A stretch of DNA of 64,000 nt from UBA11606 sp965243715. GTDB taxonomy: Bacteria; Actinomycetota; Acidimicrobiia; Acidimicrobiales; Aldehydirespiratoraceae. Each line of letters opens with the position of its first letter. Within the stretch, counting starts at the first letter, position 1. Where the stretch lies: assembly GCA_965243715.1 (NCBI GenBank), contig CBDEVU010000009.1:186001-250000 (forward strand), in the 5' to 3' direction. The notes beneath the pieces are model-generated. The model did not search any database. It saw nothing but the letters and a program-made list of their open reading frames with translations, and was not told the origin of the DNA. Position numbers and translations under genes: made by a program. Positions 35,020-44,324 of the stretch are shown piece by piece.

Positions 35020-36190
35020 AGGCAGTCGGCAGGGAAACTACACCGCCCGTGCGGTTGGACATCAAGTTTTGGCGCGGGTCCTCGCACGTCCATGGAGGAC
35101 GGTTGGCATTGCCCTAGCAACGGCCGTCAGTCTCGGCGCAACCTTTGTGAGCGCGGGACTGGCCGAGAGCGGCGCGGCCCGAGTCTCTGATCGTTTCGAC
35201 GCCCGCCGGGCAACCTTCGTTTCCGTCGAGACCCAACTCGATCCGGCCACCGAGCTAGAGCTGGCGCTCACCGCTGAGAGCCGGCTCCATCAGATTCCTG
35301 GCGTTGAGCGAACGGGCTTTCTCGTAACGATCCAGCAGGTCGGTATCGACGCGGCCGGTGCGAGCTATCCCGGGTTCATCATCGGCGGAGTGGGCGGCGA
35401 TGCGGCTGAGATTCTCGGGATCGGGGAGTATAGGTCGACAGGACTAACACCGTACGTCCTTGATGCTTCATCGGAGGTAGTCCTTCTGGGCGCTATTGCC
35501 GACGAAGAGATCACCGCCCGTTCTGGGAGTGCACCCCGGACGGTCGGGATCGCAGGAGTGCGCTATCGCGTCGAAGGCTCGTTTGGACGGGCCGATCTTG
35601 CTCCAGAGTTGCTCCTCGGGGCGGTGGTTCCGTTCAATCGACAGCTGCCCGCGGGCAGGACCCGGATCGTTGCTCAGGTGTCGCCAGGCGCCGCCCAGCA
35701 AGTTGCCGACGCAATACCGACGGCACTCTTTCCTAGGGATCCGAGCGCAGTGCGAGCGGTAGCGCCACCGGATCCGCAGTCCTTGCGACGGGATGTCGAA
35801 GCAGATATTCGCGCTCTTCTGATAGTGCTTGGCGCCACGGCGGCACTGGTTTCTGCGGTAACAATTGGGACCATCTTGATCATGAGCAATGCGGCTCGGA
35901 TTCGTGAGTTTGGTCTTCGACGGGCGATGGGCGCGCGACCGAAGGACATTCGAAGACTTGTCCTGCTAGAGGCCACGTTTGTCGGCGGTCTTGCAGGCTT
36001 TCTCGCGCTGAGTCTTGGGCTGCTGGTTCTCGCAGGCCTGACGGCAAGCCGTGGCTGGACATTGATCGTCGACGGTCGGATGTGGCTCATCATCCCATTC
36101 CTTGGCGCTGCTAGCGGTATGGCTGGTGGAGTCATTCCAGCCATTAGAGCTGCCCGCGTGGATCCGATCGTTGCACTCCGAGGCTTGTAA
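34997..36190 (+). CDS. MacB/FtsX-type ABC transporter permease
   Basis: 397 residues: first membrane segment TVGIALATAVSLGATFVSAG, a large external domain, then three C-terminal membrane segments with REFGLRRAMGARPKDIRRLV and ending AIRAARVDPIVALRGL, the FtsX/MacB signature. Paralogue of the permease at 15.4-16.6 kb. Last gene of the plus-strand locus; transposon debris begins after it. Confidence 0.92.
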   Translation: MGRRDLSRGSRQGNYTARAVGHQVLARVLARPWRTVGIALATAVSLGATFVSAGLAESGAARVSDRFDARRATFVSVETQLDPATELELALTAESRLHQIPGVERTGFLVTIQQVGIDAAGASYPGFIIGGVGGDAAEILGIGEYRSTGLTPYVLDASSEVVLLGAIADEEITARSGSAPRTVGIAGVRYRVEGSFGRADLAPELLLGAVVPFNRQLPAGRTRIVAQVSPGAAQQVADAIPTALFPRDPSAVRAVAPPDPQSLRRDVEADIRALLIVLGATAALVSAVTIGTILIMSNAARIREFGLRRAMGARPKDIRRLVLLEATFVGGLAGFLALSLGLLVLAGLTASRGWTLIVDGRMWLIIPFLGAASGMAGGVIPAIRAARVDPIVALRGL

Positions 36191-36559
36191 GCCTAGGCAG
36201 AGTTCCATCGAGTGGTGGGGTTCCGAGTGTGTTGCTCGGTGTGTTCGGCCCTCGAGTTGGGGCTGGGTGTCAGTGTAGCGCGTTTGGGCGAGTTCGGCCA
36301 TTGAGGTGTCGGATATGTGAGGTGAGACTCCGGTAGTGGTCCACTTGATACGTGCCCCAGAAGATGATTCTGGCTTCTGCGAGTCAGGCGACACTTTTGA
36401 GTTGGCGGTATCGACGCTCGGATTCCATCGGGGAGATATTCCCAAGGGCTGAGTGTCGACGGGTGGGTCTGCCGCACGCTTCTTTGTCAAGCCGTGATGT
36501 GGGATTCGCTGAGTCTGGCCTTTTCGTCTCGCCACATGCAGTGGCGGATGACTTGGTTG
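36191..36559. other. Degenerate transposase debris
   Basis: No intact gene. The minus strand has transposase-end-like words in mixed frames (CHYRSLTSHIRHLNGRTRPN region) and may be the far part of the integrase-like gene whose N-terminal piece lies at 39712-40041, split by the IS3 insertion. Weak. Confidence 0.3.
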
Positions 36560-36629
36560 GTTGGAGTTGACCCGGTTTGGTTGACACCTCGATTCTGGAA
36601 TCCTTGGAGGGTTCTAGAGAGGAGTCATC

Positions 36630-37265
36630 ATGGGAGGACATACTCGTGCGCCGTATCCGCCGGAGTATCGGGCTGAGCTTTGTTCGCCTTGTTCGTGAGG
36701 AGGGCCGGTCGCCGTCCGAGCTTGCTCGTGAGTTCGAGCCGTCGGGCCAGTCGATCACGAACTGGGTCGCCCAGGCCGAGAACCGGGTGTTGCGGATGGA
36801 GAAGGAGATTCGGGAAAAGCAGCGGCCTTCTTCGCAGCGAAGAGCCACCCGACCCGGTGAGGGTGTTTGGGTTCATCGAAGTGGAGAAGGCCAACTATCC
36901 AATCCAGATGCTGTGCCGGCTGTTGGGCGTGACCCGTCAGGGCTTCTACGCGTGGCGTCGACGTCCGCCGTGTCAGCGCCGGATCGTTGACGCGGCGTAC
37001 ACCGCGGTAATCAAACGCATCCACACCGAATCGCGTTGCAACTACGGAGCATCTTGGAATCTGTGCGGAGTTCGCCGATGACTACAACATTCGCTGTGGT
37101 CGCAAACGTGTCGCCCGCCTCATGCGCTAGGCCAGCCTAGTCGGGTGTCACCGCCGCAAGAAGACGTGGACGACACGGCGCGACGACTCGCAGTCGCCGG
37201 CCCCTGATCGGGTTAACCGTGACTTCACCGCGGCTGCCCCGAACGAGCTTTGGGTAGTCGATATC
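36630..37265 (+). pseudogene. IS3 transposase, orfA and first part of orfB
   Basis: OrfA from ATG 36630 (MGGHTRAPYPPEYRAEL), frameshifting into LVREEGRSPSELAREFEPSG and QSITNWVAQAENRVLRMEKE, i.e. the HTH and leucine-zipper part. OrfB follows in other frames: VFGFIEVEKANYPIQMLCRL, GVTRQGFYAWRRRPP, then CGRKRVARLMR-stop-ASLVG (a CAG changed to TAG) and NRDFTAAAPNELWVVDI, where the first catalytic Asp of the DDE triad lies and the intron interrupts. Several frameshifts: dead. Confidence 0.8.
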
Positions 37266-39204
37266 GAGCGCCACGAGGCGTTCCCCAACCGTGCGATGGT
37301 GAAAGGACATCGCCTACAGCTCGTCGCAGCGAGCTGATTGAAGCTGAGGGCACCCTGAACCGGGGAACGCCGGGGAGGGTGGAAGCAGCCCTGACAACGA
37401 CGGGACGGGCCAGTACTGCCAGATGGTCCGGGTCCGGCTAGCAAGACGGAAAGGCGTACGTGAGGAACCAGCGACTGAACGCTCCTCAAGAGACCCAGCG
37501 GCTCGAACCTGGTGGATCTGGGCTGTGTAGCAACGCGCACCCGCATGGCTTTGCTGTGCGGGGAACTCTCCGGTTGGGTGATGTCGCTGACCGGGAGGCC
37601 ATGGTGAATGTCTGCGGTGTAGCCGTGGCGATGTTGCAGGGGAATAGCTGGGCGCCGACCCCGTCGAATGGTTGGAGAGTGAACGTGGGAACCATCTTGT
37701 CGGTCCCGTCACCGGCCAGCAGCCTGCTGGTCGGCGGGAAGGTCCGTTGTCGGCTGATGCTGACGAGATGGGGCGGAGGACCCGTAGTAGTCCGAGGCCG
37801 GGAAAGCCGGTCACATGGCGAAGGGGTCCAGTGTGTTTGCAGCGGAACTGCTGATCCTGGCCGTTGCTTTGATGATGTGTTCAACCTCGTGTATGACCCG
37901 GCGTTTCTCACCGTTGCGTGGCGTCGGGTGCGGGGCAACAAGGGGGCACGAACTGCCGGAGTCGATGGAGTGACACCTCGCTCGATCGTCGCCGGTGTCG
38001 AGTCGATGTTGAACGGGCTGCGAGATGATCTCAAAGCCCGCCGGTATCGACCCAACGGGTGCGACAAAAGATGATCCCGAAAGGGGGCGGCAAGGTCCGT
38101 TCGCTGGGGATCCCGACTGTTGCAGACCGGGTCGTGCAGTCCTCGTTGAAGCTGGTGCTCGAAGCGATCTTCGAGGCGGACTTCAAGCCGTGTTCCTACG
38201 GTTTCCGCCCGAAGCGCCGAGCCCAGGACGCGATCGCTGAGATTCACTACCTCGGATCACCCAACAGGAACTACCACTGGGTGTTCGAGGCAGATATCAA
38301 GGCGTGCTTCGATGAGATCGACCACACCGCCCTGCTGGGGCGGGTGCGAGATCGTGTCGGAGACAAGCGTGTTCTGGGTTTGGTGAAGGCATTCTTGAAG
38401 GCCGGTGTTCTCACCGAGGACGGCAGTCGACGAGCAACGATCACCGGCACACCCCAGGGCGGGATCCTCTTGCCGTTGTTGGCCAACATTGCCCTGTCCA
38501 TCCTCGACGAGCACTTCACCCAAAAGTGGGAGAACCTCGGCCCGGAATGGACTCGTGTGAAGCGTCGCCGTGCCGGGGAACCGGTCATGAAACTTGTCCG
38601 CTACGCGGACGACTTCGTGGTCATGGTCCACGGAACCCGCGAGGATGCCGAAGCGCTATGGGATGAGGTCGCGGCGGCGCTCGCTCCGATGGGTTTGCGC
38701 CTACCCCTCGAAGAAGTCATTGGCTTCGATCGTGGACAAGGTGCGGCGGTTGACCCGCCGAGCACAACATCGAACGCTCGCAGATCTGCTGCGCCGGCTC
38801 AACCCGGTGCTGCGGGGCTGGTGCACCTACTTCCGTCACGGAGTGTCGAAACGGATCTTCGGTTACATCGATCACTTCGCGTTCTGGCGCGTTGTCGGGT
38901 GGCTGAAGAAACGACACCTCGGACTGAACATGCACACCCTGGTTCGTCGCCACCTCCCAGGCTGGGAGATCAGCGACAACGGGATCGAAATGTTCAGGCC
39001 CAACCGGTTCGCCGTCGTGCGCTACCGATACCGGGGCACCAAAATCCCGACACCATGGACAAGCGCAACCACAGGACAAACCGCACCAGCGGCATGAACA
39101 CATGGAGAGCCGGATGCAGTGAAAGCTGCACGTCCGGTTCGGAGGGCGGGCCGCAGAAACCCACCAGCAGAAACGCTGACAGGGCGCTGCGGTCCGACCC
39201 CTAC
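37266..39204 (+). mobile_element. Group II intron
   Basis: It interrupts orfB exactly between the codons for ..VVDI and TYVPTWSG, which read straight through when it is removed. The 5' end is GAGCG (consensus GTGYG) and the 3' end AC (consensus AY). Domain V is clear near 39105-39140: GAGCCGGATGCAGT-GAAA-GCTGCACGTCCGGTTC, a hairpin with a GAAA tetraloop and the catalytic AGC-like triad region. It encodes a damaged reverse transcriptase/maturase. Confidence 0.85.
37814..39097 (+). pseudogene. Group II intron reverse transcriptase/maturase, degenerate
   Basis: Pieces in three frames: CFDDVFNLVYDPAFLTVAWR to RPN (about 37868-38060); MIPKGGGKVRSLGIPTVADR ... TPQGGILLPLLANIALSILD ... VRYADDFVVMVHGTREDAEA (38071-38720, with the RT catalytic YADD); then after a jump YPSKKSLASIVDKVRRLTRR ... 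LNPVLRGWCTYFRHG (maturase X domain) to a stop at 39097. Compared with usual intron proteins about 30 codons around SEEKT..FLGF are deleted at 38720, and there is an indel near 38060. Cannot make a full protein. Confidence 0.8.
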
Positions 39205-39675
39205 ACCTACGTGCCAACCTGGTCCGGGTTCGGCTACCTCGCCACCGTGCTCGACGTGTTCAGCCGCCGCATCGTGGGCTGGTCCTACGCCACCCACATG
39301 CGCACCGAGCTCATCATCGACGCCATCGACATGGCCATCGAAACCGGACGTCCACCCCGCGGTTTGATCCATCACAGCAACCAGGGAGCCCAATACGGAG
39401 CCATCGATTTCGGGCGAAGATGCCGCCGCGCTGGGATCGTGCTGTCGATGGGATCGGTGGGTTACTGCTACGACAACAGCATGACCGAATCGTTCTTCGC
39501 GACCCTCGAGTGCGAACTATTCGACCAGACCCGATTCCGCAACCACACCGACGCCCGCACCGAAATCATGAGCTTCATCGACTGGTACAACCATCGCCGC
39601 CGACACACCCGCCTCGACAACCAATCACCCGTCCACTACGAACTACACCACCAACCCGCGGCTCACGCCGCATAG
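39205..39675 (+). pseudogene. IS3 transposase orfB, second part
   Basis: Continues orfB after the intron: TYVPTWSGFGYLATVLDVFS, RRIVGWSYATHMRTELIIDA, HHSNQGAQYGAIDFGRRCRR, SMGSVGYCYDNSMTESFFAT and the end YELHHQPAAHAA. The DDE core after the first Asp is intact: second Asp replaced in HHSNQG (usually HSDQG), Glu in NSMTESFFATL. The change of the second catalytic Asp to Asn is a further inactivating sign. Confidence 0.85.
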
Positions 39676-39711
39676 CCACCCGGTGTCAACCAAACCGGGT
39701 CAGCTCCAACT

Positions 39712-40041
39712 CGACAGCGGTTGGTGGTCTGCCCATACGGGCAGCCGATGGCTGGGCCAGTGCCGGGCGATACGGTGGCGATGCCAGCGCAGCAGCGTGT
39801 CCGGGGTGATGAGCCAGCCTCGCCGGAGCCGACGGGGGAGGGCAGCGGCGACCGCGCCGAGAAGGGTCCTGTCGTCGTCATTGATGGCTGGTCGGTCGAC
39901 TTGGCGGCGAAGCACGGCGAGGTGGTGGCGTAGCACGATGATCTCGAGGTCTTTCGAGCGTCCAGAACGGACTACGAGCCAGGCCAGAGCGGTCAGAAAG
40001 CGGTAGAGGATACGAAACACAAGGAACCAGGATGGCGGCAT
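39712..40041 (-). pseudogene. Integrase-like transposase, N-terminal fragment
   Basis: From ATG 40041: MPPSWFLVFRILYRFLTALA then DLEIIVLRHHLAVLRRQVDR and DRTLLGAVAAALPRRLRRGW, the N-terminal helix-turn-helix half of a common actinobacterial rve-type transposase. It stops at the right inverted repeat of the IS3 element (39710), so it was cut by that insertion. No DDE domain here. Confidence 0.7.
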
Positions 40042-40175
40042 CGCCCCTAGTCAACGCCCACGCGCCACTTTCCGGTCAGTACAGGCCCGAGTATTCAAAC
40101 AAATTCGAGAATGGCGGCCCGAACATGGGGGCCGCGACGTCGGGCAGTTATCGCCGGTTCGACGTTCCCCTGAAT

Positions 40176-41640
40176 CTAGCCCGGTTGTTCTGCGAGAATC
40201 GATCGGCGTCGAGCGGCTGCCTTCAGTTCCGCCATCGCCCAAGTGAAGCTCGGATGCGAGAGAACGGCAGCCTCGCAGTCTTGCTGCGTAGCGCCCAGTT
40301 CGAAGAGCACCAGACTCCGGATGATCCAACGAATTGCCTCTGCGAAGAAGTAGCGCTCGGGCGTTTGAAGGGCTCCCCTAGATCCGTGTGAGAGTCCGCC
40401 CCTAGTGCTCGCCAGCATTCGAGCGAAATCTGCTTGAGCGTCGATGACGCTTGCCCCGATTCCTCCTGAGTGATCGACGAGGTTCTGGATCTTCTCCTTG
40501 AGCGTCTTGTCGTTCCGGGCGCGGAGCAGAGCTTCGGCCCACTCGCGGTCGTCGGAGTTGACCCCAGCGCTCTGCGAGCGCAGCGACCACCTGTGCGACC
40601 CGTTGCTTGTGCTCTGGCTTCGACTTCTGCTTGCCGTCGCACAGTGCCCGGTGGGTGGCCTCGGCGCTCCAAAAGGAGCTGACGAATCTGAACTCATCGA
40701 AGATAAACGATGAGCGGTATGGGGCGCTGAGAGTCGTAATCGCTGGGCCTAGATCGCCGTTAAGAAGTGCGAACCAAGCTGGCAGCAGTTGGTCGAAACT
40801 CAACGGCCCTTGTCTGGCGTGGCGATCGAGAAAGCGGTCGGATGCAACCGTTTGATGGTGGCTGGGAGGTTGGACGAAGTCTGCGACGAGCCAGACGTCG
40901 GGTTCCCGCTCGTCCGAACCTGCCACTCTCAGACTCATCGACTCGAGCCGCACGCTGTGAGCAGTGAGCAGGACCATGAGGTCCCAAAGCGGACCCAGAA
41001 ATCGCTCGCCGATTGATTCAAATGAGGATGGCGATTGGAGCAACACATCGAGAGTGACTATTCTCTCGAGTTCGACACGAGACGGACCGGCGACCCCTAC
41101 TGTTCGCGCGGTCAATTCCACGGTCGCGTCGGCGAGGTCTGCCGTCTCCAAAGTCACTTGCCGGATCGGGCCCTCGCTACCCCCCTCGTCGTCGAGTATC
41201 GATGGCGTCGGTCGCCAAGCTGAAAGACAGTCGAAGCAAAACGACACCGATTCGAATAGGTCGGTGGCGTCGAGATGACCACCGACAATAACGCCCCGAA
41301 CTGAGTACGTCTCAGTACCACCGACGACGGCCTCAAATGGCTGCTGGAGCACCAGACCGTTGGCGTCGAGAACTGTCAGCATCTCCTCGCCTTCGGTGCG
41401 GATGGCGGTGCCGTGAACCACCGGATACGAGACGCGTGTTGTGGAGGCGCGAATGGCAACCGTGTCTGAAAGTTCCAGCGGTGCGAGCTGGCCGCAAACA
41501 TTGAGGCGAATACCTTCGGGTGATCGCCTTAGCGTGCCAGCAACACGGTGGTCGGGCCGTTGAGGCAGCCAGAACGTCCCGGAGACGTCCAATGCGTCGA
41601 CGTCATGTGCTCTGGTTCTGCCGTTTGACTCGTTGAGCAT
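40176..41640 (-). pseudogene. apeA: ApeA-like antiphage HEPN protein, frameshifted
   Basis: From GTG/ATG 41640 the protein reads LDVSGTFWLPQRPDHRVAGT and continues as the ApeA N-terminal domain (to about 40570, EHKQRVAQVVAALAERWG). One extra base then moves the sense to the next frame: SDDREWAEALLRARNDKTLK, LVDHSGGIGASVIDAQADFA, STRGGLSHGSRG, ending at 40176. R-G-G-L-S-H is the HEPN R-x4-H RNase motif. ApeA is a single-gene abortive-infection RNase. About 487 residues if repaired. Confidence 0.75.
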
Positions 41641-41781
41641 CTCATGCCGCCGTCTCGAGAAAGTGTCCGACCGCCCGTGCCACTAGGCGCGGGAGCGAAC
41701 ACGTCCCTCCGACACTAATCGATTCATCTGAGATCGACCCCGCTGCCAGACGCTCGCAGCGGTCTTGGCCCACGGGCCGTG

Positions 41782-42705
41782 CTAATCGATGACTCGGTAC
41801 ATTGCACTTCCGGTTTCTGCGGCGTGGCGGCGCTTTCGTTCGAGAACTTCGTCGAAAGCGACCCTGCCTTCGAGAATTGGGAAGAGGTCGGAGCCGTCCA
41901 TGAGGATGAGCGGTGTCTGCGGTTGCGAGTGTTGCTGGACAGCTCCGTCAGTGAATCCTGAAACCGAGACACACAGGCCGAGCGTGTTTCGTGCCTTGCC
42001 GTCGACCTTGACTTTGAAGTCGTTGACTTCCTTCGGCCCGAGTGGTGCGGTCCACCATCGCGCTTCGAGGATGTAGTGGTCGGTGTGGAATGTGAATGCG
42101 CCGTCGACTTGTTCGTGGTCGAGGGTGTAGGCGGCGCGGGGGTTGAGGTCCCATAGCTCAAAGAGTTGGTTGAGAAATGATTCGAACTCGTAGCCCCGAG
42201 CATGCGGGTCTTCGGATGATTGATGCATGGCCAAGAAGTGTTGCCGAAGCTCGTCAAGTCTTTTCTCGTGTAGCTGTTGGGCGGCGCGCCTCGTGATGGC
42301 TTCGGCTGCTTCGTCGCGTGCGGCCTGGCGTGATGCCGCGAGTTCTGAGTATTGCTCGGTGACCTGTTGGACCACGTGGAGCGCATGGACGGCCTCGGCG
42401 ACCTTTTCGGCGCCGTCCTCGAGACGTGCCAGATGGGGGAAGTCCGGGTCGACTTCAGCGAGTGCAATGAGGGCGTCGATCACTACTCCTTGATGTTTCT
42501 GCTCGTTGAGACGGAGGGCCATGATCAGCTGGCTCGTTGCTTCGCGCTTGGTGCCGTCGAAATTCACGCGGGTGATGGCCTCGGGTGCGTCGACGAAGCG
42601 GGCTCGTACGAGGGTTTGGAAGTCGTTCTTGTACCAGTGATATGTGCGGAGCGCGTCGGCGAGCGCGGTCCATGCGGTTTCGGTGAGTTTCTTGAAGGCT
42701 GTCAT
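41782..42705 (-). CDS. Mrr-like restriction endonuclease, third gene of Gabija-like operon
   Basis: 307 residues. N-terminal helical domain with coiled-coil (about 100-160, VTEQYSELAASRQAARDEAA region) and a C-terminal PD-(D/E)xK domain: YEFESFLNQLFELWDL, HEQVDGAFTFHTDHYILEAR and NDFKVKVDGKARNTLGLCVS (about 170-260). The motif that is normally D...ExK reads VDGAF ... LEARW, with Arg where Lys is expected, so activity is uncertain. ATG 42705 overlaps the GajB stop by 4 nt. Confidence 0.82.
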   Translation of the reverse strand: MTAFKKLTETAWTALADALRTYHWYKNDFQTLVRARFVDAPEAITRVNFDGTKREATSQLIMALRLNEQKHQGVVIDALIALAEVDPDFPHLARLEDGAEKVAEAVHALHVVQQVTEQYSELAASRQAARDEAAEAITRRAAQQLHEKRLDELRQHFLAMHQSSEDPHARGYEFESFLNQLFELWDLNPRAAYTLDHEQVDGAFTFHTDHYILEARWWTAPLGPKEVNDFKVKVDGKARNTLGLCVSVSGFTDGAVQQHSQPQTPLILMDGSDLFPILEGRVAFDEVLERKRRHAAETGSAMYRVID

Positions 42706-44324
42706 GTCGTGGGTTGCTCGCTGGAATAGTGCCGGAGAGGTGCGATGAGGGGGTGTGGCTGCTCGCCGAGAATGATGGTGACGTGGCTCCTTGCTCGGGT
42801 CAGGGCCACGTATAGGAGGCGGGAGCTAGATTCGTAGGGTTCCGAATCGCGACCGAAGTATTCGCCGTCGCGAAAGACGAGGATGGTGGCGTCCGCTTCT
42901 CGCCCCTTTGTCTGGTGCAGGTTCATGACTTGCACGGGCCCCCGTGCGTCTTCGTTGATACCGACGAGTGAGTTGGCCCCGTTCTGCTCCAGACCGGCTC
43001 TCGTATCGTCGATCCAGGAATTGCCCGTCCGCGAGGGGTGCGAGGCGGCGGTCGCTTTGAAGACTTCCGCGGCGCGGGCCCACTGCTGGTTTCCGGTCGT
43101 GATCCCGAGGCGCGGCCAAATCTCAGCCGCTAGCTGCAACGCCGCTACTGGTTCATCGCAGGCATCGCAGTCGGCGGCCAGCTCTGCTAGGCGTGCTTCC
43201 ACAGCTGCGGGTCGGGGTTCGTTCCCGCAGAGCATCCGTGCGAGGCGCGGCGGTTCCTTCGAGCGACTGAGGGATGCGGCGAGTACACCAAGGCGAAACT
43301 CGACCGCATCCCAGGTTCGCAGGCCGTAGATGTAGCTGAGGCTTTCTACCATTACCTGAAGGGATTGACCGAACGCCTCGGGAAATCCGACAGCGACGTT
43401 GGCCACGCCGCACGATGTCAGGTTTGCCGACAGCTCCGCCGCGGGGCCGTTGCCGTGTACGTAGATTCCAAACGAGGCATCGCCGTGACCCTTCCGGATC
43501 GCGATCGTGTCGGCGACTACCTGACCGCTGGCGTCGAACGAAACGCCTGACAGGACTGTTAGGCGATTCTGGTTGATCGCTGTGGAGACTTCCGGCACCT
43601 CGAATTGTCTCTCGCGGATCTTGGCGGCTGCGGTTGGAAGTATCTGTGAGGGGTCGCGGTGTGACGCGGGCTGGAGTTGGACGATCCGGGCTTCGGGCCG
43701 AGCCAGCGCCGCGCTGAGGCGGTGTGCGCCGACGCCTGCTACAAAGCCGTCGTAGATGAGCTGGTGGGGGTCGGCCAGGAGCAGTAGTCGAGCTGGGGGA
43801 GCGAGGCATTCGATGAGCTGCCAGTGATCGTCGCCGGTGTCTTGGAATTCGTCGCAGATGATCATTGGCCAACGCTCGGTGAGGAGTGAGCGAACGAAGT
43901 CGTTGGTGAGCACTCGTAGGCAGCCGGGGAGGAGATCGTTGAACCGAAGTGCCGGCCCGTCGTTGGCGCGCATGCGCGCCTCGGCCTCCCCGATGAGCGG
44001 AGGTGGGGTTGGGCCGAATCCTGCGTATTGGCCGAAGTCCATGATCATCCGGTAAGCGAATCCGTGGAACGTCATGATTTCGACGCGGTCGTCGAGGCTA
44101 TCGAGTACCGGTCCCGCACGATCAAGGATTTGGGCTACTGCGGTGCGGGAGAATGTGAGGAAGAGCACTCGTTGGTGGGGGGCGGCTCGATGTTCGATTT
44201 CCGCCCGGGCCGCGTAAAGCGCTGCGGTCGTCTTGCCAGTCCCGGCGCTCCCATACGCGATCAACGTGGGGTCCATTGAGTTGACTATCTCGTTTTGGGT
44301 GTCCGTGAGCTGCGGACCTTTCAT
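42702..44324 (-). CDS. gajB: UvrD/PcrA-like helicase, GajB-like
   Basis: 540 residues of superfamily 1 helicase: Walker A YGSAGTGKTTAALY (about 24-37), motif Ia VLFLTFSRTAVAQIL, motif II IICDEFQDTGDDHW (about 175-188), motif III LLLLADPHQLIY, and C-terminal motifs VMNLHQTKGREADATILVF and LLYVALTRARSHVTII. This size and its position after an OLD-type nuclease match GajB of the Gabija antiphage system, where it senses or processes DNA ends and activates GajA. Overlaps both neighbours by ATGA. Confidence 0.88.
   Translation of the reverse strand: MKGPQLTDTQNEIVNSMDPTLIAYGSAGTGKTTAALYAARAEIEHRAAPHQRVLFLTFSRTAVAQILDRAGPVLDSLDDRVEIMTFHGFAYRMIMDFGQYAGFGPTPPPLIGEAEARMRANDGPALRFNDLLPGCLRVLTNDFVRSLLTERWPMIICDEFQDTGDDHWQLIECLAPPARLLLLADPHQLIYDGFVAGVGAHRLSAALARPEARIVQLQPASHRDPSQILPTAAAKIRERQFEVPEVSTAINQNRLTVLSGVSFDASGQVVADTIAIRKGHGDASFGIYVHGNGPAAELSANLTSCGVANVAVGFPEAFGQSLQVMVESLSYIYGLRTWDAVEFRLGVLAASLSRSKEPPRLARMLCGNEPRPAAVEARLAELAADCDACDEPVAALQLAAEIWPRLGITTGNQQWARAAEVFKATAASHPSRTGNSWIDDTRAGLEQNGANSLVGINEDARGPVQVMNLHQTKGREADATILVFRDGEYFGRDSEPYESSSRLLYVALTRARSHVTIILGEQPHPLIAPLRHYSSEQPTT

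Larger units (their letters stand above)
36560..39710 (+). mobile_element. IS3-family element carrying a group II intron
   Basis: Ends are imperfect inverted repeats: left 36560-36588 GTTGGAGTTGACCCGGTTTG then GTTGACACC, right 39682-39710 its complement with one mismatch. Inside are degenerate orfA and orfB, with orfB split by a 1.94-kb group II intron; without it the element is about 1.2 kb, normal for IS3. It sits inside another transposase-like gene. Confidence 0.85.

Noticed and set aside
37460..38074. 204-codon plus-strand frame in the 5' part of the group II intron
   Set aside because: Only its end (from CFDDVFNL) is reverse transcriptase; the first 130 codons read through intron RNA domains and are not protein-like.
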